Source: Fragilaria crotonensis (lineage: Eukaryota > Bacillariophyta > Fragilariophyceae > Fragilariales > Fragilariaceae). From it: DNA of 64,000 bases. A program made the position numbers and the translations under genes. The notes beneath the pieces are model-generated. The model saw nothing but the letters and a program-made list of their open reading frames with translations, searched no databases and was not told where the DNA came from. Shown here one piece after another: positions 53,896 through 64,000 of the stretch; position 1 is the stretch's first letter; each line of letters starts with the position of its first letter. The stretch lies in NCBI GenBank assembly GCA_022925895.1, contig JAKSYS010000018.1, forward strand, positions 124,001 through 188,000, read 5' to 3'.

Positions 53896-56800
53896 TAGAA
53901 AAACTATTCGCGTACTTGTCACACTCATATACTAATTTTTAAAGGCTGGATACAATAGACTGCATGTTGGCAATGCTTTTGAGAGAAGTTTGGGGCTGTG
54001 AGGATAGATATTGATGGAGATATGATGAGTCGAATTTTTTTTTCGTCGATTTTTTTAAGCATAGTACCTGGACGGTTCAGTCATGAGCGAAGCAAATCCA
54101 GTCCTTTTCCACAATGCGTTGATCCATTCCCCTTCTCATGCATGGATGTATTCATAAGCATTGTGTTAGCTATGTATCTGTCGTGTTAGAAATGAGATAT
54201 CGTTTTGTTTAGGACTTCAAATTCCCGTTGATGCTCATGCCAGAATTTTTGCAGTCGTTCGTAGGAAAAGTCCCGTTTGCACAAAATCTTCATTCGAGCA
54301 CAAGCAACAATCATAAAATCAGTCCATTGACTTTCAAATGCTCTTTTGATTGTTAATCTAGACTGTTGTTGTTGGGACGGCAGGAAGAGTGTGCTCCCTG
54401 CGAGGTATGTAGGTGGTCCAACTGTTGGGAAGTGTTGCCAGTTTCGCCAGAATGTCTTCCTTCTTTTTCAAGTCCTTCAGTAGGAACTCGACCTTCGCCT
54501 CAGGGAGCACCCACCTGATCACGTCACCCCAATCCTTGTCGTTCATGGAGTGGCTATCGAATTCGAACTTTGCCAATGCAATCTGAGCCTTCTCCAGAGC
54601 TTTCAGTTGAGCCTCACTTTTCTTGTTCGCAACCTTTGTCCTCGCAGTCTCATTCAACTCGAGCTGCATCTTCTGAGCTCTAATGGTGACGCCTGCGTTG
54701 CCGATTCTTGACTGACAGTGGTTCCATTGCCCAGCGACGGAGAAGGCTTTTCCATTCTCGACCAACTCCTCCGCCTGCTTGTCCTCGGTTTCTGCTCTGA
54801 TAACATGAGCAGCCGTCGGTATTTCCAAGTCAAAAATTCCAGCGTTAAATCCGTCTCCCTCAAACGAGTCAACAAGTAAATCATACCTTCGTTGTAAGTT
54901 CTCGAGTTGCTCATCTGCCTTTCGCTGTCCCAACTCCTTCCTCACTTTCTTGTCCTTCAAACAGTTCCTAGTAAATGGCACGAAGCCCACCTTCGCCCAC
55001 GATCTCAGAATCTTCTCCTCAGTGAAGATCGAATCAAATGGTTTGTTGCGAGGTTCGTCGTCAGGCGTGCCGTTGACAACTGTTGCCAAGTCATTGAAGT
55101 CAAGGTTCAAAACAGCTGGTGGAACCTTGCCATTCCGTCTGGCGAGGCCTCGGGCTCTCAACTTCTGTTGAACCACCTTCTCGCCACGTGCATACGTTGA
55201 TGATTTGAAAGGACCGTACAGAGCGTCCATTTCCTGCTGTACACTCGTTGCATTAGGTAAGCCCAACAAGATGATGAGTCCGCGTTCAAAGAACTGTTCT
55301 CGCTTTAAAAGGATCGCCTCTGACGACACAATTCTTCCAGGCCCAGCATCAACTTTGAGGATAACAGGACCTTGATTTAGCTTGCCAGTTACCGGATCAA
55401 ACACAGCTGTCTTATGCATGTTCGGATACAGCGGCACTATCACCTTCTCGATATAATCGTTGAGCAACGAATCGTCCATGGATCCTCTCGGGCGAACTGC
55501 GTAAAAGCTGCCTGATTCTATGATGGTTGGACAGCCAAATCTCCCAGTCACCAACGGCAGTCCCTCAAGCCACTCAACCTTGACTCGGAAGTTCTCCCAC
55601 AACTTCGCACTGGAATCAAATATGTAGAATGGTGGCAGGGCCTCTCCTGCTGCGTTGGTTGCGTACGCTCCAGTGACGTGCCTTGCTGACTTCACGCCTC
55701 GTGCGGCGCCACGTTGGAATGCAGGGTTATGATAAGACACTGCACGCGGTCCGCCTCTGTCCCCAGTGATACTTAGGTCGTGGTGAGTTTCGTCCATATT
55801 TATGATACGCCGTTCAGTGTCTTTGCGAAACAAAACCTCTGACACCATTGCTCCTTTCTCATCCAGGACTTCCTCATCAATAACTAAACCAGTGTTGATC
55901 AAGTCCTGTTTCGCATCGTCAAACCACTGGTTCAGATTGTCATGTGTCGTCCATTGTGCTCTCGCATCCTCAACCGTGAGCTTTGTCGCAGCTTGGAGCG
56001 ATTCTGGGAATACCTTTCGGACTTTCCGCCATACTCCTTCAACAGTGTACCTCGTCTCGTGCTCTGTACCAAGGATTGAGGCTCCAATCAAGCGCTTGAA
56101 GTCTTTTCCCTTTAACTCGCCATCTCCGACTTGACTGACCTCCGCATGCGTTGCCACCAACTGTAAGAACTTGCCTGGGATATTCGGTTCGGGACCCCTT
56201 GACGGTGGACTCATTCCAGCACGACCATCCTTTGCCGCTTGGTACACAGTGCTTCTTGCCAAGCGCTTCGCCCCGTCCAGCTTGAAGTCTTGATTGAGCC
56301 TGTTGCAAATGGTATTGACTGGTTCACCTCGAGCATTCGCTACAACGAGGTTGGTTGCATCCTTGAATGCTTTCTTGTACCTGCCATCATAGTCAAGCTT
56401 GACTCTCTTCGCGTCAAGTCTAGCAATACTTGCTTGTCTTGAAGATTGTCGCGATTTCTTCGTCGTGATTGTTGTGTCGGAGCCTCCTTCTGCCAATGAA
56501 GAATTGATTGTTGTGATGGTGACTGGTGATATGTCGTCCCGAGAGGTTGTAGTGCCATTGTCTGGAATTTCTATAATCAACCCAAGTTTCTGCTCTTTCT
56601 TCTCGCATTCTCTCCTGATTTCTTTATTGTACATTCCGTTCTTCCTTGCTACCTTGATGCGAGAGTACACTGTACTGTTTGGTACTTTCCCATGCAATCC
56701 ACAACCCCGAAGTGCCATATCAACCGTGATACCATTGACAACCACCTGCGGTGATGTTGTCGGAATGAGATTGCGATTTATTTCGTTAGTATGAAATTGC

Positions 56801-57269
56801 TGTAGGACCAAAATATAATTGTACGACGAATTTAATTATCACCCCAGCCATTTTGCAATTCACAATGGCAACTTGTCGGGAGCCGGTCTAAATGAAAAAC
56901 GCACCAACTTGACCACATCTTCGACAGTGTACTGGATTGTCGGTCTACCATTATTTACTTGTGCCACTGCAGTAGCGGTCTGACCTTTCTTTCTTTTCGT
57001 TGACATGTTCCAGTAATGAGCATTGAAATTACGAAGTAAAATGTCATGCGCCAAAAAAAAAGATAATTTTTTCGGCCGCGCCATCGTCTTCGGTACACCT
57101 TCTCAGCAAGATCGACCTACGGTACCCCCCTATGATTCGGGGTTTAGTACAACTCTCAACTGGGTGATATCATGGATCTTCGTGTACGAATAGATCGTTT
57201 TAACTCGTTTCTCAATTAGTCCAGGTACTCGTCGTAATTTAGTTCGTCCAGGTACTGGGTTTAAACTGG
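53872..57269 (-). mobile_element. Apparently complete pogo-like (Tc1/mariner superfamily) DNA transposon, 3.4 kb
   Basis: The ends are perfect inverted repeats (CCAGTTTAAACCCAGTACCT... and its complement) directly flanked by TA on both sides (53870-53871 and 57270-57271), the target duplication of pogo/mariner elements. Inner copies of AGTACCTGGAC lie at 54063-54073 and, inverted, at 57219-57229, so each end carries two binding-type motifs. A single long transposase gene fills the interior and is uninterrupted apart from one predicted intron. Perfect ends plus an intact gene indicate recent insertion. Confidence 0.8.
54358..57006 (-). CDS. Pogo-like transposase, intact, one predicted intron
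   Basis: Exon 1 (57006-56905) encodes 34 residues from MSTKRKKGQTATAVAQ. The 105-bp intron (56904-56800) runs GTGCGT to CCTACAG. Exon 2 (56799-54358) starts QFHTNEINRNLIP and runs uninterrupted, giving about 847 residues. The N-terminal region is HTH-like (EDVVKL...GKVPNSTVYSRIKVARKNGMY and a second SIARLDAKRVKL region), for end binding. The catalytic core has RRIINMDETHHDLS (Asp 370), GPVILKVDAGPGRI (Asp 518) and GLPNATSVQQEMDALYGPFK (Glu 557 or Asp 559), fitting the DD(E/D) triad of the pogo/Tigger and related DDE_1 group. The C-terminal Lys/Glu coiled stretch may dimerise. The intron is inferred from frame and splice signals. Confidence 0.75.
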
Positions 57270-57272
57270 TAC
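57246..57272. repeat. Right terminal inverted repeat of the pogo-like element
   Basis: Exact reverse complement of the left repeat at 53869-53895. Confidence 0.85.
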
Positions 57273-60029
57273 AGTAAGTTTCAAGATGATGCTAGATGCT
57301 ACAATGCCGTTGGACGTTGAACATGGGCGCCGCACGCCGCACCGTGATTTGGCATCGGACATCTGGGACTCATGAGCTTCAAGATTGTCATAAAAAATCA
57401 TGGAACTAGCTACTACGAAGGTTCCCAAGCCTCTAATAGCTACCATCTACAGCAGTAGTATCATGAAATGATGATGGCATTGTTCCGTGGGTTGTCAACA
57501 ACAAGACAATGCAACAGGAATCATTTTATTGATACTACCCACTTGTCACATCATGCTTCCCCTGATATGTGCACCAATTTGAAGTACAAGGAACAACAAG
57601 TAAAAAAGTGAATCTAATCATCATGACCCAGCAGCAGAGATGATTTCTTCCCTCTAGTACCTCCTGCTGCGGCACCGCTTTCCTCCAGATGATAGATGAT
57701 TGTACAAGTGTGGACAACTGCATTTTTCAAAACCGCTTTGTAGTAACATGATCAAAAATAACTTAAATAAAGATGTGGCATGCAACTTAGCATGACCATC
57801 TCTGTCAGCCACCAATGCTGGAATCACCTTGGTAACTGAATGTTACAACATCAAGATATCTATGCAACCGTCATTGCTCATCCTTATTTATCAAAACCAA
57901 TGCTGGTGGTGAAGGAGCACATTGTTGTTTGGTAATCTACTGATGCATTATCAATAAAGTGGTGTGAAATCCTGTACTAGATCATTGCAACGAGACTCCA
58001 TTTATACCTACTAGCTAGTTTACCACAGTAGACTTAGAATGCCTGAAATTGAACACATGTAACAGAATCTCGACAAAAGAAACGGAGCGGAAACAATCCG
58101 CTTCAAATTTCCGCTAAAACCCAAAAATCAACGATTTTCGGAAATTGTGAAGCAAGATTCCCTATTCTCAGATCCGCTATTGTGTCTCATAACCTGCTCA
58201 TAACCCGTTCTACAGGAACGTTAGTGGAAACACGACTCTACCAGGTACCCGGATCTCCCTATTGTTTTACTATTTCCACTAGTTGGTGCACTTGTTTAGT
58301 GTTTTCAGTTTGACCACCAGCCAGCACGCCTTTCTGCAGGTAAACTAGCCAAAGAAGAAGACAATCCAATAACAAAGGGAGAAAGTTGTGCAATTCAGAC
58401 TCAAGAATAGTCTTAATGCTATTTCATTCTGGGCGTGTCCCAAAATGATTTTTCCTTGAAAAGTATACATTCATAACAAGCAGGTTGTCCATTTGTTCTT
58501 GACTGCAACATTCCAATCAACACGGAACACTTTGACACACAAGCAACAAGAATCACATAGTACTTGTTCAAGTTTCAAGCGGTGCTCGCCATCAGTAAAA
58601 TTTACGGTTCCTGCTGCTAAACGACACAAGAAGGAGGACGAGGACATGCCTAGTAGTGCTTCTAGTACATTATTCAGAGTGGTGCTTGGTGTATTACAAC
58701 AGTTCAGAGAGACTGCTTTCTACTTGGAATGCTCTCAATGTCCTTGCACCATAACATGGACGCCACCTCTGTCTGCTGTAGAGCATTCTTGGAGAGAGAG
58801 AATCCCGGAGCTGCCTCAAGATTCATTTGGAGGACCAAGTTGAGAATATCCCTTGTATATTCATTCAATGCTGTCTTTTGCCTAATAGATCACCAGGATT
58901 TACTGATGGCAAGTTTGGTCACAACAAGTGGTGTGCTTCTTCTTGGGCCAGACAATATCAATGACAAGGATACTAACAATGCTCCTTGAAGCATGATGTG
59001 TTAATCATCTTGCTGCGGCATTTTGAAACTGTGCCACATCATTCACACGAGCAACTATTGCTGCGTGTTCTTCTTCTTTAGATTTCCAAATCCTTGTGCG
59101 TTGGATTGTAACATCGGCTCTCCAGTGAGGGCTAATGCATGTGTTGAGACTTGAGAGCGTGCGCGCAGCTACTACTAGCGAAGCAAGCGAGGCAGTTATC
59201 GCTGCGAAGAGTAGGAAAACATTTCTGTGACCGTGAGTCGGCAAAAAGATGGATGATGTATCTGACCCATTCATAAATACTTTTTTGAAACAAGGGGCAA
59301 TGGTATGCTCTCAGCTGGTCTGCGTCGTCCTCATCCTAGACCACCTCCTAAGCTTAAGGCATACTCTAGCTAGAGCAGTACTACTGTACTCGAATAAAGA
59401 ACAGACAATTACTGCTCTCAAATTCATACAGAATCATCTCCACAATACTCGTTTTTAATCCAGAGGTTCATCAGAAAAATACTAAATTCATCATGTATCG
59501 TGTACTCCTGCATCATGTATCATCCTATCATCCTATCAATTGCTTGCTTGTACCCGGAGTATGTGTGTATGTTATTTGTTCTTGGAAACAGGGGAACTCG
59601 ATTTTTGGCAAAGGGTACAGGAATCCGTGGTGTACAAAATTCCGAGAAATACGGTAGTACTCGGAGTACGTCACAAATTGCTACTCTAGTAGGCATAGGT
59701 GTGCAAAGTGCAAAGCATACCTGTCAATGTGTATGTCATACACATGTATTCATACATACATAGGTACAGCACACTTCCCGGGATGTCTGTGTCCCCGAGA
59801 CAGGGACGAGCTGGAGAATGGCCGATGTAAAGCATCCAAAATTTCTTTGATGCATCTTTTATCATTGTGGCATAGACAGTCGAGGCCAATTTTCTTTGAC
59901 CTTTGGTGGATGGCTACACCACGATACAATCCATTCCTAAAGCGAATTGAGCGTCCACCTTTTGAATCATGTGGGAAATGCTTCGCACAAAGTTGACTTG
60001 TTTATAAAAATCACTTGTTTATCTTGCGA
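57273..60029. other. Gene-poor region
   Basis: 2.7 kb of mixed spacer. Frames at 58493-58843 and 59005-59274 lack recognisable domains. The second (minus strand) has one hydrophobic stretch (FLLFAAITASLASLVVAA) and could be a tiny membrane protein, but this is weak. No tRNA, snRNA or repeat array was recognised. Confidence 0.35.
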
Positions 60030-61021
60030 CTATTGGGTTTCGGTCGGCGCAGTGCCTTGTCCTCTCGATGATCGTGCATCGCCCGCCTCAGAAGTAGTCA
60101 TAGTTTCTGAACGTAACGCATTAAACCAATGCTTGGCAATCGGAAACGTCTGCGATAGGACAGCCCGAAAGTAGCTACCCTTCTCAGGTATTGTAGGATC
60201 TTTCCCCCTTTGATGGATGTCAGCATCGCAAACCGTTCCGTCATCAAGTCCTCCGATAGTACAATCATCGTCATTTTCCAAAAAGTCTGCTCCAGCTTGG
60301 TTCCATCCGACAATTAAATCACCCGCGCCAGCGCTTTCAATCGTGTCGTTGGCCAACATTTTCCTATGTTCGATAGATTCGACGGTATCGAAGGGCTCCT
60401 CCACGGTCACCTTGACAAGAGTAGACGCCGTCTGGGCATCTTCCAGGCAGTACTTGGTGACAGAGCATCTTCGACGATAACGACCTCTGGGAGGCTCGAC
60501 TGGTGGTTGGTCTTCCGTGATGGTAGTGCTGTCAGCACCTTCAGGAATCCGTACTTTTCGACGGTGATCTTCGTGATGGAGGCCCTTCTGGCCAAGGGGA
60601 CAGGTGACAGTGACCTAGTCTCGGGGGTTGGAGCTGTGTGAGCAATGCTGTAGCGAGTAACAGAGCTCCTCCTTCCGTATCGCCTTCTCTCAGATATTTG
60701 AGACGTGTCTTGCGTGAGTTCACACTTACTCGTCACTGGATCAGCGGATTTTGTAGTTTCGTAGCTTGAATAATGCTCAGGCATTTCGAAAGTGTCCTGC
60801 TTCTTCGTCTTTCTAAGCGCTTCCCGAGGCTCTGTTGTCATTTGATCCAAACTGTACCTCGTAACCGAGCTGCGTCTCTGGTACCGAGGTGATGGAGAAC
60901 TATCTATCTGATGCTTTTCATCGTTTGTACCATACTTCAAAGGCTGTCTAATCACGCTTGACAGTTCCAAGTTTGGGTAGCAGGAGACGGTCTGAGGATT
61001 CATGGTGGATCCGTTCGACAT
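60030..61021 (-). CDS. Protein with repeated RRSSVTRYS phosphosite-like motif
   Basis: About 330 residues with at least four spaced copies of a basophilic-kinase-type motif: RRSSVTRYSLDQM, RRSSVTRYSIAHT, RRASITKITVEK and RRRCSVTKYCLED. The R-R-x-S consensus is that of PKA/PKG/CaM kinases. The linkers are charged and Ser/Thr-rich, so the protein is likely disordered. The C-terminal part is acidic (GADFLENDDDCTIGG) and ends near FPIAKHWFNALRSE. The frame slips by one base near 60490. The fourth repeat is read only in the second frame, so both pieces are one gene with either a sequencing slip or a true mutation. Function unknown; a kinase substrate or scaffold is inference. Confidence 0.5.
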
Positions 61022-62289
61022 CGACGCAAACGCGACTTATGATCACGATGCTTTATTGCTCGCAACTCCTGATCAAAGTGCCTTTGAAACGTTGGAAGGG
61101 GCTTGGGTGCAAATTTTTGATGGATATCGAAATGCTGTGAATTTCGAAGTATTGTACCAGTACTCGAGTACTTCTCGTTGGCACTGACAAGCTACTAGTA
61201 CCTTGTACTTGTACTTGGCACTTCTATTTCATGTAGGAGTACAATATACTCCGAGCACTTCAGTATGGGCAGCCATCTTCAGTACGTGTTTTATGCGTGC
61301 GAGGTGTGAAAACGTAATCGCTTAAGTGTCAACGGGCAAGTAGTGTTGAAGCTTCTCATATGTATTCGTGGTTCTTTGTTCCTTGTAACCATACTTGTTG
61401 AATACACATGATACATGATGCGTGATTTGGAGCATAGGTATGTATGAGGTATGAATGTCGGAACATCCTTCTGTCTATGTACGTCCTGACACCTGACAGT
61501 AAGTCATTCACACATTGGCATAACCAGTTCGAATCAAAAATATCATCATCCCGAAACTCCGGGTTTTAGATTAAGTTTCAACGTATCAACAGTACCAGTC
61601 GACGTGTCCGCTCCGTAAGAGTCCAATATAATTATGCACAACTCGTGTATACATAGTGCTGGACGTATGTCGACGTATCATGGATCATAGAATCCGGACT
61701 TTGGACTCGGGACTCATTCCTGTACTCAGTACTCTGGCACTTTACCGGAGCATTCCAGTACCAGATACTGTACTGTCAACAGGTCTCTACTGACGTCGTC
61801 GAGTAAAAAGGAGTGGACAACGACTTCGTCGCCATAGCGTTGAGCCGTTTCCCGTACGAAAGAATGCTACTACCGGTAGCGCCATTCTTGAGTGCACTAG
61901 TACCGGTACTGATCCACTGGTAGTGAACCTACTCTGTACTCGAATTTGGCATACTCATATACTCAGGGCACCTGGTTTGGGAACTGCGGTATGTTCATAC
62001 GTTGGTACTGGTATGTAAGATATGTATGTATGCGCATCCTCTATGCCATGAAACTTTTTGCTTAGGGCCCATCCTTCCCGGATTTTTTTTTGTACTTTTT
62101 GTACTTTTGTACTTTTGTGCTTTTGCAGCAAAAGTACAAGGATAAAAAGTACACGTGTCTCTCCCAAGAATACCAAAACCCAGTATCCTGCTGTACTTTT
62201 GTCATTTTGATGTATGTCATACTTCGACTCGGCTGCGAATCACTGTTTTGGTATCAAGAACTCCATATAACACTCTACCGGTAATCAGC
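61022..62289. other. Gene-poor spacer rich in AGTAC/ACCGGT words
   Basis: Contains many palindromic words (ACTAGTACCGGTACTG near 61896, CTTGTACTTGTACTTGG near 61205) and, at 62080-62150, GTACTTTT runs with a small hairpin (gtgcttttgcagcaaaagtac). A GGGCCC-starting segment at 62066 could be a Harbinger end, but no partner was found. Confidence 0.4.
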
Positions 62290-63625
62290 ATGTCATCCTT
62301 GTCCTCTTCAGATACATCCTCATGCAATGATGTTTCTAATGACTCCATTTTATGTTCGAATGCTTCAGATGATGAGTCTGACATCATTGAAATGAAAAAA
62401 GATCAAGCGGCAGTTCTTGTTTTCGCTCTTGGTCATACGGCGTCGCAATTACTGTCCTACTGAGAGGTGGATGGCTCCTCGATTGATATGGCCTGACTAC
62501 GTTGCTCAACTTGTTCATCAAAATGAGTTTGGAGTGACCTTTCGAATGACACTTTATTCCTTCAACAAGCTGGTGGACCTTCTCCGATTGAGGCTGTCTG
62601 TTGATGAACATCAATCATTTCGCTGTAATCATGGTGAGATTTCCGGCCGTGTGCTACCAGAGCTGGTTGTTGGTATGTCGTTGCGGTGGCTGGGGGGTGG
62701 ACAATGGCCTGACATCAAGAGAGTCTTTGGGGTTAGCAGATCATACTTCTTCTTTCTGAGAAGAAAATTCATCAATGCAGTTATGGCTTGCCCCGAGCTG
62801 GAGATACGACTCCCAGACTGCACTGACATTGAGAGCCTAGAACGCCTATCTTTGCAGTTTGAGGCGGGTGCATCAAGGCCTGTGTTCAGGGGTTGCGTTG
62901 GAGCTGTAGATGGATTGACCGTCTTCATCAACGCTCCTAAGGCTTCTGAGACAGAGAACGTCTTGGCGTACTATTCTGGTCACTATAAGCATGACAGTCT
63001 AAATGTGCAAGCTATGGCAGATCACCGTGGGAGTTTCCTCTATTTTTCCGTGGCGGCGCCTGGGGGCTATCCTGATGCCAATGCTCTTTCTTTGACAACG
63101 CTGCAGCCATGGATTGATGGATTGCCCCATGGCTTTTACGTCCTTGCTGATAATGCGTACACTGTCAGTGAGCACACATTAATACCTTTCTCAGGATCAC
63201 AGCGTGATACTCCGCAACACAGCTGCTACAACTACTTCCTCAGTCAGTTGCGGATCAAAATTGAGCAAGCCTTTGGTCAGTTCTCGGTTAAATGGCGGAT
63301 CCTCCGAAAGCCTCTTGAGACCGCTCTCGCAACATCGAGTGCTATCTTGACAACTTGTGCTAGACTGCACAATTTTATAATTGCAAATGACTGGCAGAAA
63401 TGCGACGAAGAACAAATTATTACAAGAGCTGATGTGGTTGGAGACCTCAACGAGATTTATCGTCCAAGCCTTTCTAGATTCCAAACGCAGCAAGCAGGCT
63501 CTTTCCTTCGCGATGCAATTGTTACATACATTGAAAAAAATGCATACCGTCGTCCTAACTACAACAGGCGTCGCAATGAAGGTATCCTAAATTTTGAACA
63601 GTATGAGAATAGTAATTGGATGTAA
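62290..63625 (+). CDS. PIF/Harbinger-type transposase (DDE_4 nuclease)
   Basis: The main frame 62417-63625 holds the nuclease. D165 lies in FRGCVGAVDGLTVFIN, D245 in FYVLADNAYTVSEH and E283 in LRIKIEQAFGQFSVKWRIL, followed by the LHNFII helix; this is the classic Harbinger DDE_Tnp_4 order. An N-terminal acidic Ser/Asp-rich start (MSSLSSSDTSSCNDV at 62290) lies in another frame. The switch near 62455 suggests a one-base slip, after which PTERWMAPRLIWPDYV reads like the family's N-terminal region. Harbinger elements normally need a second Myb-like gene, which is not in this window. Terminal repeats and a TTA/TAA duplication were not found. Possibly a domesticated or decayed copy. Confidence 0.75.
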
Positions 63626-64000
63626 ATCCACAGCTCCCAAGTCTGATCGAATGATTTTGATCATTCTCTAGTGCATTTTTCATCATCGAACGTAGTACTA
63701 GTACTAGACTCCTGCATCAAATCACGACTACTACACTACGCTAATCAAATCGCATACGCCCGATCGAAGGTCTCCTCAGAATTGGCTATCGATGTCTAGA
63801 GCTCTCAGCAACATTTGTTGTGATTGTGCTTTTTTGTCATCCTGCTGCTGATAACTACGAATATTTAGTCATTTATTCGAAGCTCACGTAATAAGGTCAG
63901 TGCTGTGGTATGAGGAGTCGTCGTCATCTCCATCTTTGCTGTTGTTTTGAGATAAGTTGCTTCTCGTGTCCTTTGCCCGAATTGACAGGACAGGAATACC
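63626..64000. other. Spacer at the window end
   Basis: Includes the palindromic stretch ACGTAGTACTAGTACTAGAC near 63690. No gene recognised before the edge. Confidence 0.4.

Noticed and set aside
58493-59274. Small genes in the 58-59 kb spacer
   Set aside because: Short frames without recognisable domains or consistent coding composition.
62066-62160. Left terminal repeat of the Harbinger element (GGGCCC...)
   Set aside because: No matching right end before the window edge; the T-run and hairpin may be simple sequence.

Overview
The window looks like nuclear DNA of a pennate diatom or close stramenopile relative. Evidence: several proteins begin with a signal peptide followed by Phe at or near the cleavage point (the ASAFAP-like plastid signal of secondary red plastids). 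There is a Copia element with diatom-type layout, a fused BIO3-BIO1 biotin gene, a DIX-like protein of a kind I associate with diatoms and oomycetes, few short GT-AG introns, and intergenic DNA rich in AGTAC/TACTAG words. I cannot name the species from sequence alone.

Layout. 0-4.2 kb: a secreted Cys-rich protein gene, a LINE reverse-transcriptase remnant and a degenerate repeated-family gene. 4.4-12.6 kb: a candidate TA-flanked inverted-repeat element, then a convergent pair made of a putative Fe(II)/2-oxoglutarate oxygenase (double-stranded beta-helix, TET/JBP-like) and a Plavaka/CACTA-like transposase. 14.5-24.6 kb: a broken Copia-type fossil with an unusually long 5' coding region. 25-39.5 kb: host gene island with an FAD monooxygenase, sepiapterin reductase, a double SelW/Rdx protein, bifunctional biotin enzyme BIO3-BIO1, a Cys-rich surface protein, a membrane-anchored TTL-type ligase and a plastid-type lysine 2,3-aminomutase. 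39.5-42.9 kb: repeats and gene debris. 42.9-44.7 kb: MsrA and an enoyl-CoA hydratase. 45-48 kb: a decayed DDE transposase. 48.8-53.6 kb: two glycosyltransferases and a DIX-like protein. 53.9-57.3 kb: an apparently complete pogo-like DNA transposon with matching terminal repeats and an intact transposase. 57.3-62 kb: gene-poor apart from one phosphosite-repeat protein gene. 62.3-63.6 kb: a PIF/Harbinger transposase.

Host genes mostly alternate strand (convergent and divergent pairs). No operon-like logic is evident. The genes touch plastid redox repair, biotin and pterin metabolism, acyl-CoA breakdown, surface glycoproteins and glycosylation.

An important technical point: about ten otherwise good genes carry a single-base frame slip, most of them at or beside a short homopolymer, while neighbours are clean. 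This looks more like residual consensus error than mass pseudogenisation. The most interesting biological signal is the oxygenase-transposase pair at 6.9-12.5 kb, which recalls the fungal association of TET/JBP oxygenases with KDZ transposons.
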